From the NCBI RefSeq assembly GCF_013385635.1, contig NZ_JACAPR010000013.1, forward strand, positions 422,633-486,632: a stretch of DNA of 64,000 bases. The letters run 5' to 3'. Shown here piece by piece: positions 50,838 through 59,686 of the stretch. The translations under genes were made by a program, and so were the position numbers. The stretch is from Pseudomonas gingeri (GTDB lineage Bacteria > Pseudomonadota > Gammaproteobacteria > Pseudomonadales > Pseudomonadaceae). The notes under the pieces were generated by a model. The model was given only the letters and a program-made list of their open reading frames with translations, was not told the DNA's origin and did no database searches. Each line of letters starts with the position of its first letter. The first letter of the stretch is position 1.

Positions 50838-52121
50838 TCAGGCCGCCAGCTTGCCGCCGGCAATCGCCTCGGATGCCGCCAGCATCGCCCGTAGCAATAC
50901 CGCACAGCCCGCCGCCAGGTCCTTGGGATCGGCATTCTCGATTTCGTTGTGACTGATCCCGCCCTCGCACGGCACGAAGATCATCCCCGCCGGCCCCAGT
51001 TCCGCCAGGAAGATCGCATCATGCCCCGCGCCACTGACGATATTCATGTGCGACAGCCCCAACCCCTCGGCCGCATTGCGTACCGCCTCGACACAGCCCT
51101 TGTCGAAATACAGCGGCGGGAAATCCGCGGTCGGCGTCAGTTCGAAGCTCAGCCCATGCTCGCCGCAGGTGTTATCGATGACCTGCCTGACCTCGGCGAT
51201 CATCGAATCCAGGCGCGCCGGCTCCAGATGCCGGAAGTCCAGGGTCATGCGCACTTCCCCCGGGATCACATTGCGCGAGCCCGGATACGCCTGCAGGCAG
51301 CCGACGGTGCCGCAGGCATGGGGCTGGTGTCCCAGGGCTGCGCGATTGACCGCCGCCACCACGGCGGCCGCACCGACCAGGGCATCCTTGCGCAGGTGCA
51401 TCGGCGTCGGCCCGGCATGGGCCTCGACGCCCTTGAGTTTGAGGTCGAACCACTTCTGGCCAAGCGCCCCGAGCACCACGCCAATGGTCTTGCGCTCATC
51501 CTCAAGGATCGGCCCCTGCTCGATATGCGCCTCGAAATAGGCGCCCACCGCATGCCCGGTCGCCGCACGCGGACCGGCATAACCGATGGCATCCAGGGCC
51601 TCGCCCACGGTGATCCCCTCGGCATCGGTCTTGGCCAGGGTTTCCTCGAGGGTGAATTTTTCCGCGAATACTCCGGAGCCCATCATGCAGGGTGGGAACC
51701 GCGAACCCTCCTCGTTGGTCCAGACCACCACTTCCAGCGGCGCCTCGGTTTCGATGCCGAGGTCATTGAGCGTGCGCAGCACTTCCACCCCGGCCAGCAC
51801 GCCGAAACAGCCGTCGAACTTGCCGCCGGTGGGCTGAGTGTCGATATGGCTACCGGTCATCACCGGCGGCAGTTGCGGATTGCGCCCCGGTCGACGGGCG
51901 AAGATATTGCCCACCGTATCGACACTCACCGTACAGCCGGCGTCCTTGCACCAGCCAACGAAAATATCCCGGGCCTGGCGATCGAGGTCGGTCAGGGCCA
52001 GGCGACAGACACCGCCCTTGACCGTCGCGCCAAGCTGCGCCAGTTCCATGAGCGATTGCCACAGGCGTTCACTGTTGATGTGCTGATGGTCGGACTGCAG
52101 AACGTGGGTCAACGCGTTCAT
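50838..52121 (-). CDS. hyuC: Zn-dependent N-carbamoyl-beta-alanine/L-amino acid amidohydrolase
   Basis: The 427-residue protein is an M20-type amidohydrolase (beta-ureidopropionase, HyuC/PydC class). Metal ligands appear in MTGSHIDTQPTGGKFDGCFG (His92, Asp103) and TNEEGSRFPP (Glu137-Glu138), and the dimer-contributed substrate residues in HAGPTPMHLRKDAL and GAGHDAIFLAELGPAGMIFVPCEGGISHNE. It performs the last step of reductive pyrimidine breakdown, releasing beta-alanine, CO2 and ammonia. It follows the NCS1 transporter gene on the same strand, matching PA0444-PA0443 in P. aeruginosa. Confidence 0.9.
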   Translation of the reverse strand: MNALTHVLQSDHQHINSERLWQSLMELAQLGATVKGGVCRLALTDLDRQARDIFVGWCKDAGCTVSVDTVGNIFARRPGRNPQLPPVMTGSHIDTQPTGGKFDGCFGVLAGVEVLRTLNDLGIETEAPLEVVVWTNEEGSRFPPCMMGSGVFAEKFTLEETLAKTDAEGITVGEALDAIGYAGPRAATGHAVGAYFEAHIEQGPILEDERKTIGVVLGALGQKWFDLKLKGVEAHAGPTPMHLRKDALVGAAAVVAAVNRAALGHQPHACGTVGCLQAYPGSRNVIPGEVRMTLDFRHLEPARLDSMIAEVRQVIDNTCGEHGLSFELTPTADFPPLYFDKGCVEAVRNAAEGLGLSHMNIVSGAGHDAIFLAELGPAGMIFVPCEGGISHNEIENADPKDLAAGCAVLLRAMLAASEAIAGGKLAA

Positions 52122-52220
52122 GATGATCTCCTCAGACAGTTCCTGTTGTTTCCCGATCGCTCCCGTGCCAGGGATGGGGACGTCGGCCTGGACGCTCCGC
52201 GCCCACCTTTTTCGGGAGTA

Positions 52221-53711
52221 TCAGACCGATGGCTTGGCGGCCACCACGGCCTTGCCGCTGCCCAGCCGGCACAACCCGTAATACAGCACGCCACCCAGCG
52301 CCGAGCCGGTGAACCAGCCGTAGTCGTAGAACCAGCTGAACGCGCTGCTGCCCAGGGACATCAGGGTCAGCGCCACCGGTACGCCGAAGGCCAGGAAACC
52401 GTTCCAGTTCCACGCCGGGTAGACATCGTCACGGTACAAACCGGCCAGGTCCAGGCGCTGCTGCTTGATGATGAAATAGTCCACTACCATGATCCCGGCA
52501 ATCGGCCCGAGCAGGCTCGAGTAGCCCAGCAGCCAGTTGGAGTAGACCGTCTCCAGGCTCACATCGGAGACCAGCAGGCCGAGCTTTTTCAGCAGTTCAT
52601 GGCCCATCAGCAGCAACCCCACCAGGCCGGTCAGCATCACCGCGGTGGTCCGATTGATCAGCTTGGGGGCAATATTCTGGAAGTCATTGGTGGGCGAGAC
52701 GATGTTCGCCGCCGTGTTGGTGGACAAGGTGGCGATGATGATCAGGGCCATCGCCAGGGCAACCCAGACCGGGCTCTGGATATGCCCGATCAGGCTGACC
52801 GGATCGGACACCGTCTGCCCTACCAGCGACGCCGAGGCCGCCGTCATCACCACGCCGAGCGCGGCGAACAGGAACATCGTCAATGGCAGGCCGAGAATTT
52901 GCCCGACGATCTGGTCCTTCTGGCTTTTCGCGTAACGACTGAAGTCGGGAATGTTCAGCGAGAGGGTCGCCCAGAAGCCGACCATCGCCGTCAATCCGGC
53001 AAAGAAGTAGCCGTAGACGCTGGCGCCTTCAGGCCGCTTGGGCGGCTGGGCGAGCAACTCGGTCAGGGAAATGTGTGGCAAGGCCCACACCAGCAACCCC
53101 AGGCCGACCAGCACCAACAGCGGTGCCGAAAGGGTTTCCAGCCACTTGATCGACTCCGCCCCGCGCAGCACCACCCACAGGTTCAGGCACCAGAAGATCA
53201 TGAAGCCGATCACCTCGCCGGTGCCGCCCAGGGACTTCCAGCCATCGAAGATCGAGCCCAGGAACAGGTGGATCGCCAGCCCGCCGAACATCGTCTGGAT
53301 GCCAAACCAGCCGCAGGCCACCAGGGCGCGGATCAGGCACGGCACGTTGGAGCCGATCACCCCGAAGGACGAACGCAACAGCACCGGAAATGGAATGCCG
53401 TACTTGGTCCCGGCAAAGGCATTGAGGGTCAGGGGAATCAGCACCACGATATTGGCCAGCAGGATCGCCAGCAGCGCCTCACCCACCGTCAGCCCGAAAT
53501 ACGCGGTGAGGACACCGCCCAGGGTGTAGGTCGGCACGCAGATCGACATGCCGATCCACAAGGCGGTGATATGCCACTGGTTCCAGGTGCGCTCGTGCAC
53601 CTTGGTCGGGGCGATGTCGTGGTTGTAACGGGGACTGTCAAGGACGTCGTTACCGGCTTCCAGCTCATACAAGCCATCACGCTCGGTCACTTGCGATCGG
53701 TTCTGTTGCAT
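52221..53711 (-). CDS. NCS1 family nucleobase/hydantoin transporter
   Basis: The 496-residue protein has twelve helices of the nucleobase:cation symporter-1 family. Typical segments are NQWHITALWIGMSICVPTYTLGG in helix 1, FGVIGSNVPCLIRALVACGWFGIQTMFGG, and the late GPIAGIMVVDYFIIKQQRLDL. It imports uracil, dihydrouracil, allantoin or hydantoin. GGAG lies six bases before the ATG at 53711. It lies upstream of the amidohydrolase gene and divergent from the dihydropyrimidinase operon, which points to a pyrimidine or its reduced form as substrate. Confidence 0.9.
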   Translation of the reverse strand: MQQNRSQVTERDGLYELEAGNDVLDSPRYNHDIAPTKVHERTWNQWHITALWIGMSICVPTYTLGGVLTAYFGLTVGEALLAILLANIVVLIPLTLNAFAGTKYGIPFPVLLRSSFGVIGSNVPCLIRALVACGWFGIQTMFGGLAIHLFLGSIFDGWKSLGGTGEVIGFMIFWCLNLWVVLRGAESIKWLETLSAPLLVLVGLGLLVWALPHISLTELLAQPPKRPEGASVYGYFFAGLTAMVGFWATLSLNIPDFSRYAKSQKDQIVGQILGLPLTMFLFAALGVVMTAASASLVGQTVSDPVSLIGHIQSPVWVALAMALIIIATLSTNTAANIVSPTNDFQNIAPKLINRTTAVMLTGLVGLLLMGHELLKKLGLLVSDVSLETVYSNWLLGYSSLLGPIAGIMVVDYFIIKQQRLDLAGLYRDDVYPAWNWNGFLAFGVPVALTLMSLGSSAFSWFYDYGWFTGSALGGVLYYGLCRLGSGKAVVAAKPSV

Positions 53712-54261
53712 TGGCCGCTCCACTGTTGTTCTGATTTTTTAGTGTGTCGTCGGCGGCACTCAATAAGCGTGCCGGGTTCTCTGAAAACCTGCCCAATCGA
53801 TCGGCAAAACAGTTACAACACGCTGACTTTTATCAGCTTTATAAAACTCTTCCGTGAGTCCTGGAGGATTTGTCTTCAAACACTCAGGCTGAATGCGGAC
53901 AAGCACTGCGAAATATCAGGACTCAAAGTGGTGCAGCCAACTTTTTTCATGCCGACCATCAGCGGTCGAGCATCCGCTCAAGCAGCTGATTTGCCATATA
54001 AAATCTCGCTTAGATTTTAATCTTGTCAAGTGCGTCAAAATGGTGAGAAGCCTCACCATTTTGGTGATTTTCATTTTAATACGTTATTTTTCAATTAGTT
54101 ATTTAACGAATAAGCTTATAAAAAATAATCTTGCTCATTTCATGGCAAGCAACTAGATTTTAATCTTGACACCGCTGACAGGATTACAACTGTCCTTCAG
54201 CACGCTTCCCGTACAAAACCTAGAACCGGCACGAACCGGTCAAGCCTGCGAGGAATTCGGT
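53712..54261. promoter_or_regulatory. AT-rich divergent control region of pyrimidine degradation locus
   Basis: This 550-base gap holds no credible gene. From about 53,990 to 54,170 the GC content falls to roughly 30 percent. A 15-base direct repeat TAGATTTTAATCTTG occurs at 54011-54025 and 54154-54168. AAAATCT (54000-54006) and AGATTTT (54012-54018) form an inverted repeat beside the first copy. A perfect hairpin, AAAATGGTGAG (54037-54047) with CTCACCATTTT (54052-54062), lies between the copies and ends in a T-run. Repressor sites plus an attenuator or terminator are likely. Confidence 0.6.
54037..54062 (+). terminator. Hairpin with T-run in pyrimidine control region
   Basis: AAAATGGTGAG pairs perfectly with CTCACCATTTT around the loop AAGC, giving an 11-base stem flanked by A-run and T-run. 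It has the shape of an intrinsic terminator that could act on both strands, yet lies between two divergent operons, about 200 bases before the dihydropyrimidinase start. Confidence 0.6.
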
Positions 54262-55701
54262 ATGTCTCTGTTGATCCGTGGTGCCACCCTCATTACCCAT
54301 GAAGAAAGTTATCGCGCCGATGTGCTCTGCGCCGATGGCCTGATCAAAGCCATCGGCAGCCAACTTGAAGTTCCATCAGGTTGTGAAGTACTCGATGGCA
54401 GCGGGCAATACCTGATGCCAGGTGGCATCGATCCCCACACCCATATGCAACTGCCCTTCATGGGTACTGTCGCCAGCGAGGACTTCTTCAGCGGTACGGC
54501 GGCAGGCCTTGCCGGTGGCACCACCTCGATCATCGACTTTGTGATTCCAAATCCTCAACAGTCCCTGCTGGAAGCCTTTCACCAGTGGCGCGGCTGGGCC
54601 GGGAAATCCGCCGCCGACTACGGTTTTCATGTTGCCATCACCTGGTGGAGCGAACAGGTCCGCGAGGAAATGGCCGAGCTGGTAAGCCATCACGGTGTCA
54701 ACAGCTTCAAGCATTTCATGGCCTACAAGAACGCGATCATGGCGGCCGACGATACCCTGGTGGCCAGCTTCGAACGCTGCCTGGAGCTGGGCGCGATCCC
54801 CACGGTACATGCCGAGAACGGCGAACTGGTCTACCACTTGCAGCGCAAACTGCTGGCGCAAGGTATCAGCGGGCCTGAAGCCCATCCGCTGTCGCGTCCG
54901 TCCCAGGTCGAGGGCGAGGCCGCCAGCCGCGCGATCCGCATCGCCGAAACCCTCGGTACGCCGTTGTACCTGGTGCATGTGTCGACCCGTGAAGCCCTCG
55001 ATGAAATCACCTATGCCCGTGCCAAGGGCCAACCGGTCTATGGTGAAGTCCTCGCCGGGCACCTGCTGCTCGACGACAGCGTCTACCGCGATCCCGACTG
55101 GCAGACCGCCGCCGGTTATGTGATGAGCCCGCCGTTCCGCCCACGTGGACATCAGGACGCACTGTGGCATGGCCTGCAATCGGGCAACCTGCACACCACC
55201 GCGACCGACCATTGCTGCTTCTGCGCCGAACAGAAAGCCGCCGGGCGCGACGATTTCAGCAAGATCCCCAACGGCACCGCCGGGATCGAGGACCGCATGG
55301 CGCTGCTCTGGGATGAAGGGGTCAATACCGGGCGCCTGTCGATGCAGGACTTCGTCGCCCTGACCTCGACCAACACCGCGAAAATCTTCAACCTGTTTCC
55401 GCGCAAGGGGGCGATCCGCGTCGGTGCCGACGCCGACCTGGTGCTCTGGGACCCGCAAGGCAGCCGGACCATCTCCGCCAAGACACACCACCAGCAGGTC
55501 GACTTCAATATCTTCGAAGGCAAGACCGTGCGTGGCATTCCCAGCCATACCATCAGCCAGGGCAAGCTGGTCTGGGCCAATGGCGACCTGCGCGCCGAAC
55601 GCGGCGCCGGACGTTATATCGAGCGCCCGGCCTATCCGGCGGTGTTCGACCTGTTGAGCAAGCGCGCCGAACAGCAGCGCCCGACCGCGGTCAAGCGCTG
55701 A
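54262..55701 (+). CDS. hydA: Dihydropyrimidinase (D-hydantoinase)
   Basis: The 479-residue protein is a cyclic amidohydrolase of the dihydropyrimidinase family. The binuclear zinc ligands His59 and His61 are in GGIDPHTHMQL, the carboxylated Lys150 in VNSFKHFMAYKN, and further ligands in VHAENGEL and LVHVSTREAL; TATDHCCFCAEQK carries the catalytic Asp. It opens dihydrouracil and dihydrothymine rings. AGGA lies eight bases before the ATG at 54262; the longer in-frame reading would begin inside the AT-rich control region. It heads an operon with PydX and PreA (compare PA0441, PA0440, PA0439). Confidence 0.94.
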   Translation: MSLLIRGATLITHEESYRADVLCADGLIKAIGSQLEVPSGCEVLDGSGQYLMPGGIDPHTHMQLPFMGTVASEDFFSGTAAGLAGGTTSIIDFVIPNPQQSLLEAFHQWRGWAGKSAADYGFHVAITWWSEQVREEMAELVSHHGVNSFKHFMAYKNAIMAADDTLVASFERCLELGAIPTVHAENGELVYHLQRKLLAQGISGPEAHPLSRPSQVEGEAASRAIRIAETLGTPLYLVHVSTREALDEITYARAKGQPVYGEVLAGHLLLDDSVYRDPDWQTAAGYVMSPPFRPRGHQDALWHGLQSGNLHTTATDHCCFCAEQKAAGRDDFSKIPNGTAGIEDRMALLWDEGVNTGRLSMQDFVALTSTNTAKIFNLFPRKGAIRVGADADLVLWDPQGSRTISAKTHHQQVDFNIFEGKTVRGIPSHTISQGKLVWANGDLRAERGAGRYIERPAYPAVFDLLSKRAEQQRPTAVKR

Positions 55702-55774
55702 GCGCCCAGGTCCGCCAGAGATACAGCCAATGCCCGTCCAGAGGCAGCCCGCACAGAACCGTGAGGCCTTCACC

Positions 55775-57142
55775 GTGATCAAGACCCTGAGCCATCTCCC
55801 CCATCCCAGTGAAAACCCGGCCGCCCTCGCCGCCCATTTCACCGACCTGGCACCACCGCTGAACGCCCGCCAGGCCCACCTGGAGGCGTCGCGCTGCCTG
55901 TATTGCTACGACGCCCCATGCGTCAACGCCTGCCCCAGCGATATCGATATCCCGTCCTTCATTCGCAATATCCACCAGGATAATGTCCAGGGTGCCGCGC
56001 AGAAGATCCTCGAGGCCAATATCCTCGGTGGCAGTTGTGCCCGGGTCTGCCCGACGGAAGTCCTCTGCCAGCAGGCTTGTGTGCGCAACAACAGCCAGGA
56101 GTGCGCCCCGGTGCTGATCGGCCTGCTGCAACGCTTTGCCGTCGACAACGCGCACTTCAGCGAACACCCGTTCAAGCGCGCGGCGACAAGCGGCAAGCGG
56201 ATCGCCGTGGTCGGGGCCGGCCCGGCCGGCTTGTCCTGTGCCCATCGACTGGCCATGCACGGCCATGACGTGGTGATCTTCGAGGCGCGGGAAAAAGCCG
56301 GCGGCCTCAATGAGTACGGTATTGCCAAATACAAGCTGGTGGACGATTTCGCCCAGCACGAACTGGAGTTCCTGTTGCAGATCGGTGGCATCGAGCTCCG
56401 GCACGGACAGAAACTGGGGAGCAACCTGTCCCTGAGCGAACTGCACGCGCAGTATGACGCGGTGTTCCTCGGCCTTGGCCTGGCCGCCAGCCGCCAACTG
56501 GGGCTGGCACACGAAGACGCACCGGGACTGTTGTCCGCCACCGAGTACATCAGCGAACTGCGCCAGGCCAGCGACCTCAGCCAGTTGCCGCTGGCCAACC
56601 GCTGCATCGTCCTCGGTGCCGGCAATACCGCCATCGACATGGCCGTACAGATGGCCCGCCTTGGCGCCCGGGACGTCAACCTGGTGTATCGCCGTGGCCT
56701 GGAAGACATGGGCGCTACCGTCCATGAACAGGAGATCGCCAAGGCCAATCAGGTGCGCCTGCTGACCTGGGCCCAACCGCAAGCGGTGCTGCTCAACGAC
56801 CAGGGGCAGGTCCGCGGCATGCGCTTTGCCCGTACCCGCCTGGAAAACGGTCGCTTGCAAAGCACCGGCGAAACCTTTGAACTGGCCGCCGACGCCATCT
56901 TCAAGGCCATCGGCCAGACCTTCGACGACAGCGCCCTGGACGATCCATTGGCCCGCGAATTGCGCCGCCAGGGCGATCGCATCGAAGTCGACGAACACCT
57001 GCGCACCAGCGTGCCCGGCGTCTATGCCGGCGGCGACTGCACCAGCCTCGGCCAGGACCTCACGGTCCAGGCCGTCCAGCACGGCAAGCTGGCCGCCGAA
57101 GCCATCCACACCCAACTCCTGCTCAATGTGGAGGCCGCATAA
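55775..57142 (+). CDS. pydX: Dihydropyrimidine dehydrogenase FAD/Fe-S subunit (PydX/PreT)
   Basis: This 455-residue protein is the electron-input subunit of NAD(P)-dependent dihydropyrimidine dehydrogenase. N-terminal Fe-S cysteines are in SRCLYCYDAPCVNACPSDIDIP and GGSCARVCPTEVLCQQAC; the FAD fold starts RIAVVGAGPAGLSCAHRL and the NAD fold has CIVLGAGNTAIDMAVQMARLGA. The GTG at 55775 was chosen because GTGAGG precedes it and the resulting start (IKTLSHLPHPSE) fits relatives; an ATG at 55730 would add 15 residues. It ends directly before preA. Confidence 0.9.
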   Translation: MIKTLSHLPHPSENPAALAAHFTDLAPPLNARQAHLEASRCLYCYDAPCVNACPSDIDIPSFIRNIHQDNVQGAAQKILEANILGGSCARVCPTEVLCQQACVRNNSQECAPVLIGLLQRFAVDNAHFSEHPFKRAATSGKRIAVVGAGPAGLSCAHRLAMHGHDVVIFEAREKAGGLNEYGIAKYKLVDDFAQHELEFLLQIGGIELRHGQKLGSNLSLSELHAQYDAVFLGLGLAASRQLGLAHEDAPGLLSATEYISELRQASDLSQLPLANRCIVLGAGNTAIDMAVQMARLGARDVNLVYRRGLEDMGATVHEQEIAKANQVRLLTWAQPQAVLLNDQGQVRGMRFARTRLENGRLQSTGETFELAADAIFKAIGQTFDDSALDDPLARELRRQGDRIEVDEHLRTSVPGVYAGGDCTSLGQDLTVQAVQHGKLAAEAIHTQLLLNVEAA

Positions 57143-58423
57143 ATGGCTGATCTCTCGATTGTCTTCGCTGGCATCAAGGCACCCAATCCGTTCTGGCTGG
57201 CCTCCGCACCGCCCACCGACAAGGCCTATAACGTGGTCCGCGCCTTCGAGGCCGGCTGGGGCGGCGTGGTCTGGAAAACCCTGGGCGAAGACCCCGCCGC
57301 GGTCAACGTGTCCTCGCGCTACTCGGCGCACTTCGGGCCCAACCGCGAAGTGATGGGCATCAACAATATCGAACTGATCACCGACCGCTCCCTGGAGATC
57401 AACCTGCGGGAGATTACCCAGGTCAAGAAAGACTGGCCGGACCGGGCGCTGATCGTTTCGCTGATGGTGCCCTGCGAGGAAGAGTCATGGAAATTCATCC
57501 TGCCCCTGGTGGAAGCCACGGGAGCCGACGGCATCGAGCTGAACTTCGGCTGCCCCCATGGCATGCCGGAACGCGGCATGGGCGCGGCGGTCGGCCAGGT
57601 GCCGGAATATGTGGAAATGGTCACCCGCTGGTGCAAGACGTATTGCTCGCTGCCGGTGATCGTCAAACTGACCCCGAACATCACCGATATCCGCCTGTCG
57701 GCCCGCGCGGCCCATCGCGGCGGGGCCGACGCGGTGTCGCTGATCAATACCATCAACTCCATCACCAGTGTCGACCTCGACCGCATGGTCGCCCTGCCCA
57801 TGGTCGGCAGCCAGAGCACCCATGGCGGTTACTGTGGCTCGGCGGTCAAGCCCATCGCCCTGAACATGGTCGCGGAAATCGCCCGCGACCCGCTGACCCA
57901 CGGCCTGCCGATCTGCGGCATCGGCGGTATCGGCAGCTGGCGCGATGCCGCCGAGTTCGTCGCCCTTGGCTGCGGCGCGGTGCAGGTGTGCACGGCGGCG
58001 ATGCTCCATGGCTTCCGGATCGTCGATGAAATGAAGGACGGCCTGTCGCGCTGGATGGACAGTCACGGCTACGCAAGCCTGCAGCAGTTCTCCGGCAAGG
58101 CGGTGGGCAATACCACTGACTGGAAGTACCTGGACATCAACTACCAGGTCATCGCGAAGATCGACCAGGATGCCTGCATCGGCTGCGGCCGTTGCCATAT
58201 CGCCTGCGAAGACACCTCGCACCAGGCCATCGCCAGCCTGCGCCAGGCCGATGGCAGCCACAGCTATGAAGTGATCGACGCCGAATGCGTGGGCTGCAAC
58301 CTGTGCCAGATCACCTGCCCGGTGGAAGACTGCATCGAGATGGTGCCCCAGGCAAACGGCAAGCCGTTTCTCGACTGGAACCACGATCCGCGCAATCCCT
58401 ACCACATCAAGGAAGCCAGCTAG
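57143..58423 (+). CDS. preA: Dihydropyrimidine dehydrogenase FMN/Fe-S subunit PreA
   Basis: The 426-residue protein is the catalytic subunit that reduces uracil and thymine. An FMN-binding TIM barrel (PNPFWLASAPPTDKAYNVVRAFEAGWGGVVWKTLG, ELNFGCPHGMPERGMGAAVGQ, GIGGIGSWRDAAEFVALGCGAVQVCTA) is followed by two 4Fe-4S motifs, CIGCGRCHIACEDTSH and CVGCNLCQITCPVEDC. Its start codon immediately follows the pydX stop (TAAATG), so translation is coupled. Together with the hydantoinase and amidohydrolase it completes the reductive pathway to beta-amino acids. Confidence 0.95.
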   Translation: MADLSIVFAGIKAPNPFWLASAPPTDKAYNVVRAFEAGWGGVVWKTLGEDPAAVNVSSRYSAHFGPNREVMGINNIELITDRSLEINLREITQVKKDWPDRALIVSLMVPCEEESWKFILPLVEATGADGIELNFGCPHGMPERGMGAAVGQVPEYVEMVTRWCKTYCSLPVIVKLTPNITDIRLSARAAHRGGADAVSLINTINSITSVDLDRMVALPMVGSQSTHGGYCGSAVKPIALNMVAEIARDPLTHGLPICGIGGIGSWRDAAEFVALGCGAVQVCTAAMLHGFRIVDEMKDGLSRWMDSHGYASLQQFSGKAVGNTTDWKYLDINYQVIAKIDQDACIGCGRCHIACEDTSHQAIASLRQADGSHSYEVIDAECVGCNLCQITCPVEDCIEMVPQANGKPFLDWNHDPRNPYHIKEAS

Positions 58424-58441
58424 GCGGATGACCCGCGGGGG

Positions 58442-59062
58442 TCAGGGCTCCAGCCCGATCCCCCGCAGGATCACCTGGGTCACCGTCTGTACCGCCTTTT
58501 CGAACTGCAGGTCCGACAGCGGCTGGTGGTCGTTGAGAATCGTCACCTGATGGTTGAAGTCGGCGTAGTGCTGGGTCGAGGCCCAGATCATGTACAGCAG
58601 GCTCGAAGGCTCCACCGGGAGAATCCGGCCGTCTTCCACCCACTGGCGAATCTTCGCCTCCTTCATCTTGGCCCAGTCATACAGGCTCAGATCGAGGGTC
58701 TCGCCCAGGGTCGGCGCGCCATGGATGATTTCATTGGCCCAGACTTTCGAACCATGGGGCCGGGTCCGCGAGTGATTCATCTTGGCGCGGATGTAGCTGC
58801 TCAATACCACCCGCGGATCGTCGAACATCTCGAAGCACAGTGCGTCCTGTTTCCATACTTCCAGCAGGTCGAGGAGCACCGCGCTGTAGAGCTCGCTCTT
58901 GGTACTGAAGTAATAGTGCAGGTTGGAACGCGGCAACTGCACCTCTTCGGCGATATCGGCCATGGCGGTGCCGCCAAAGCCCTTTTCGGCAAAGACCTTC
59001 TCGGCCCCCAGGAGAATCTTCTCGACGTTACTGCGACGAATCCCGATCTTGTGATTGCCCAT
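58442..59062 (-). CDS. TetR family regulator, RutR-like
   Basis: The 206-residue protein has an N-terminal TetR HTH (ILLGAEKVFAEKGFGGTAMADIAEEVQLPRSNLHYYFSTKSELYSAVL) and a RutR-type ligand domain with LYMIWASTQHYADFNHQV, very like E. coli RutR, which senses uracil and thymine. GGGAG precedes the ATG at 59062. It converges with preA, as PA0436 stands at the edge of the P. aeruginosa pyrimidine cluster. It most likely controls the AT-rich region at 54 kb. I did not find the E. coli RutR site (TTGACCA-N2-TGGTCAA) there, so its operator may differ. Confidence 0.88.
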   Translation of the reverse strand: MGNHKIGIRRSNVEKILLGAEKVFAEKGFGGTAMADIAEEVQLPRSNLHYYFSTKSELYSAVLLDLLEVWKQDALCFEMFDDPRVVLSSYIRAKMNHSRTRPHGSKVWANEIIHGAPTLGETLDLSLYDWAKMKEAKIRQWVEDGRILPVEPSSLLYMIWASTQHYADFNHQVTILNDHQPLSDLQFEKAVQTVTQVILRGIGLEP

Positions 59063-59151
59063 AAGGGCTCCCTGCAAACGACATGCCCCAAGACTATCAC
59101 CCGTGCCGGGCACACGGTATAGCGCGCTTGGGGACATGTCCGCGGACGGCC

Positions 59152-59586
59152 TCAACAGGCGCAGGCAATCCCGTCCCGGCGCTGCGGTGGCGCATCTCCC
59201 ACCAGGACAAAGCCCTCGTCCAGCCAGCCGGTCAGCCCGCCGATCATCTCTTTCACCGGGTACTCCAGCGCAGCCAGCTTCAGCGCCGCACGCTGGGCCC
59301 CGTTGCAATGAGGTCCCGCGCAATACACCACGAACAAGGTACTTTTCGGGTAGTGGGCGAGAAACCCGGCGGTCATCAGCCGGTGGGGGATATTGATCGC
59401 CCCTGGCACATGTCCACGGGAGAAGGCGGCTTCGCCGCGAACGTCCACCAGGACAAAATCGACCTCACCAGCTTGCTGGCTGGCCTGCACATCGGAGCAG
59501 TCGGTTTCGAACGTCAGGCGATTGCTGAAGTGCATCAGGGCAATCGCCGAAGAGGCGGCGGGGATACTGCGAACCAGGCTGGTCAT
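59152..59586 (-). CDS. Rhodanese-like sulfurtransferase
   Basis: The 144-residue protein is a single rhodanese domain. The substrate loop cysteine is Cys89 in VVYCAGPHCNGAQRAA, preceded by VLVDVRGEAAFSRGHVPGAINIPH. A second cysteine, Cys94, in the active loop is unusual and could allow disulfide switching. It may move sulfane sulfur to a thiol acceptor. The gene is divergent from ftrA, an arrangement I recall from other pseudomonads. Length is normal. Confidence 0.87.
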   Translation of the reverse strand: MTSLVRSIPAASSAIALMHFSNRLTFETDCSDVQASQQAGEVDFVLVDVRGEAAFSRGHVPGAINIPHRLMTAGFLAHYPKSTLFVVYCAGPHCNGAQRAALKLAALEYPVKEMIGGLTGWLDEGFVLVGDAPPQRRDGIACAC

Positions 59587-59686
59587 GGTGTGAACCTTTG
59601 CAATCAGTGGATGTGGAAACACTTTATCCAGCCCATCGTTATCGCTACAGTGGCGCACAAGACACTCACTGGTAGGTTTCCGCCAA

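Noticed and set aside
50949..54020. A 1023-codon open frame on the plus strand opposite the amidohydrolase and NCS1 genes
   Set aside because: Both opposite-strand genes have complete family motifs, while this frame is Gln/Arg/His-rich without any domain and runs into the AT-rich control region.
53893..54156. A possible 87-residue protein in the AT-rich region before the dihydropyrimidinase gene
   Set aside because: The frame crosses the hairpin and one direct repeat, has no ribosome binding site and no resemblance to a known family; a regulatory region explains it better.
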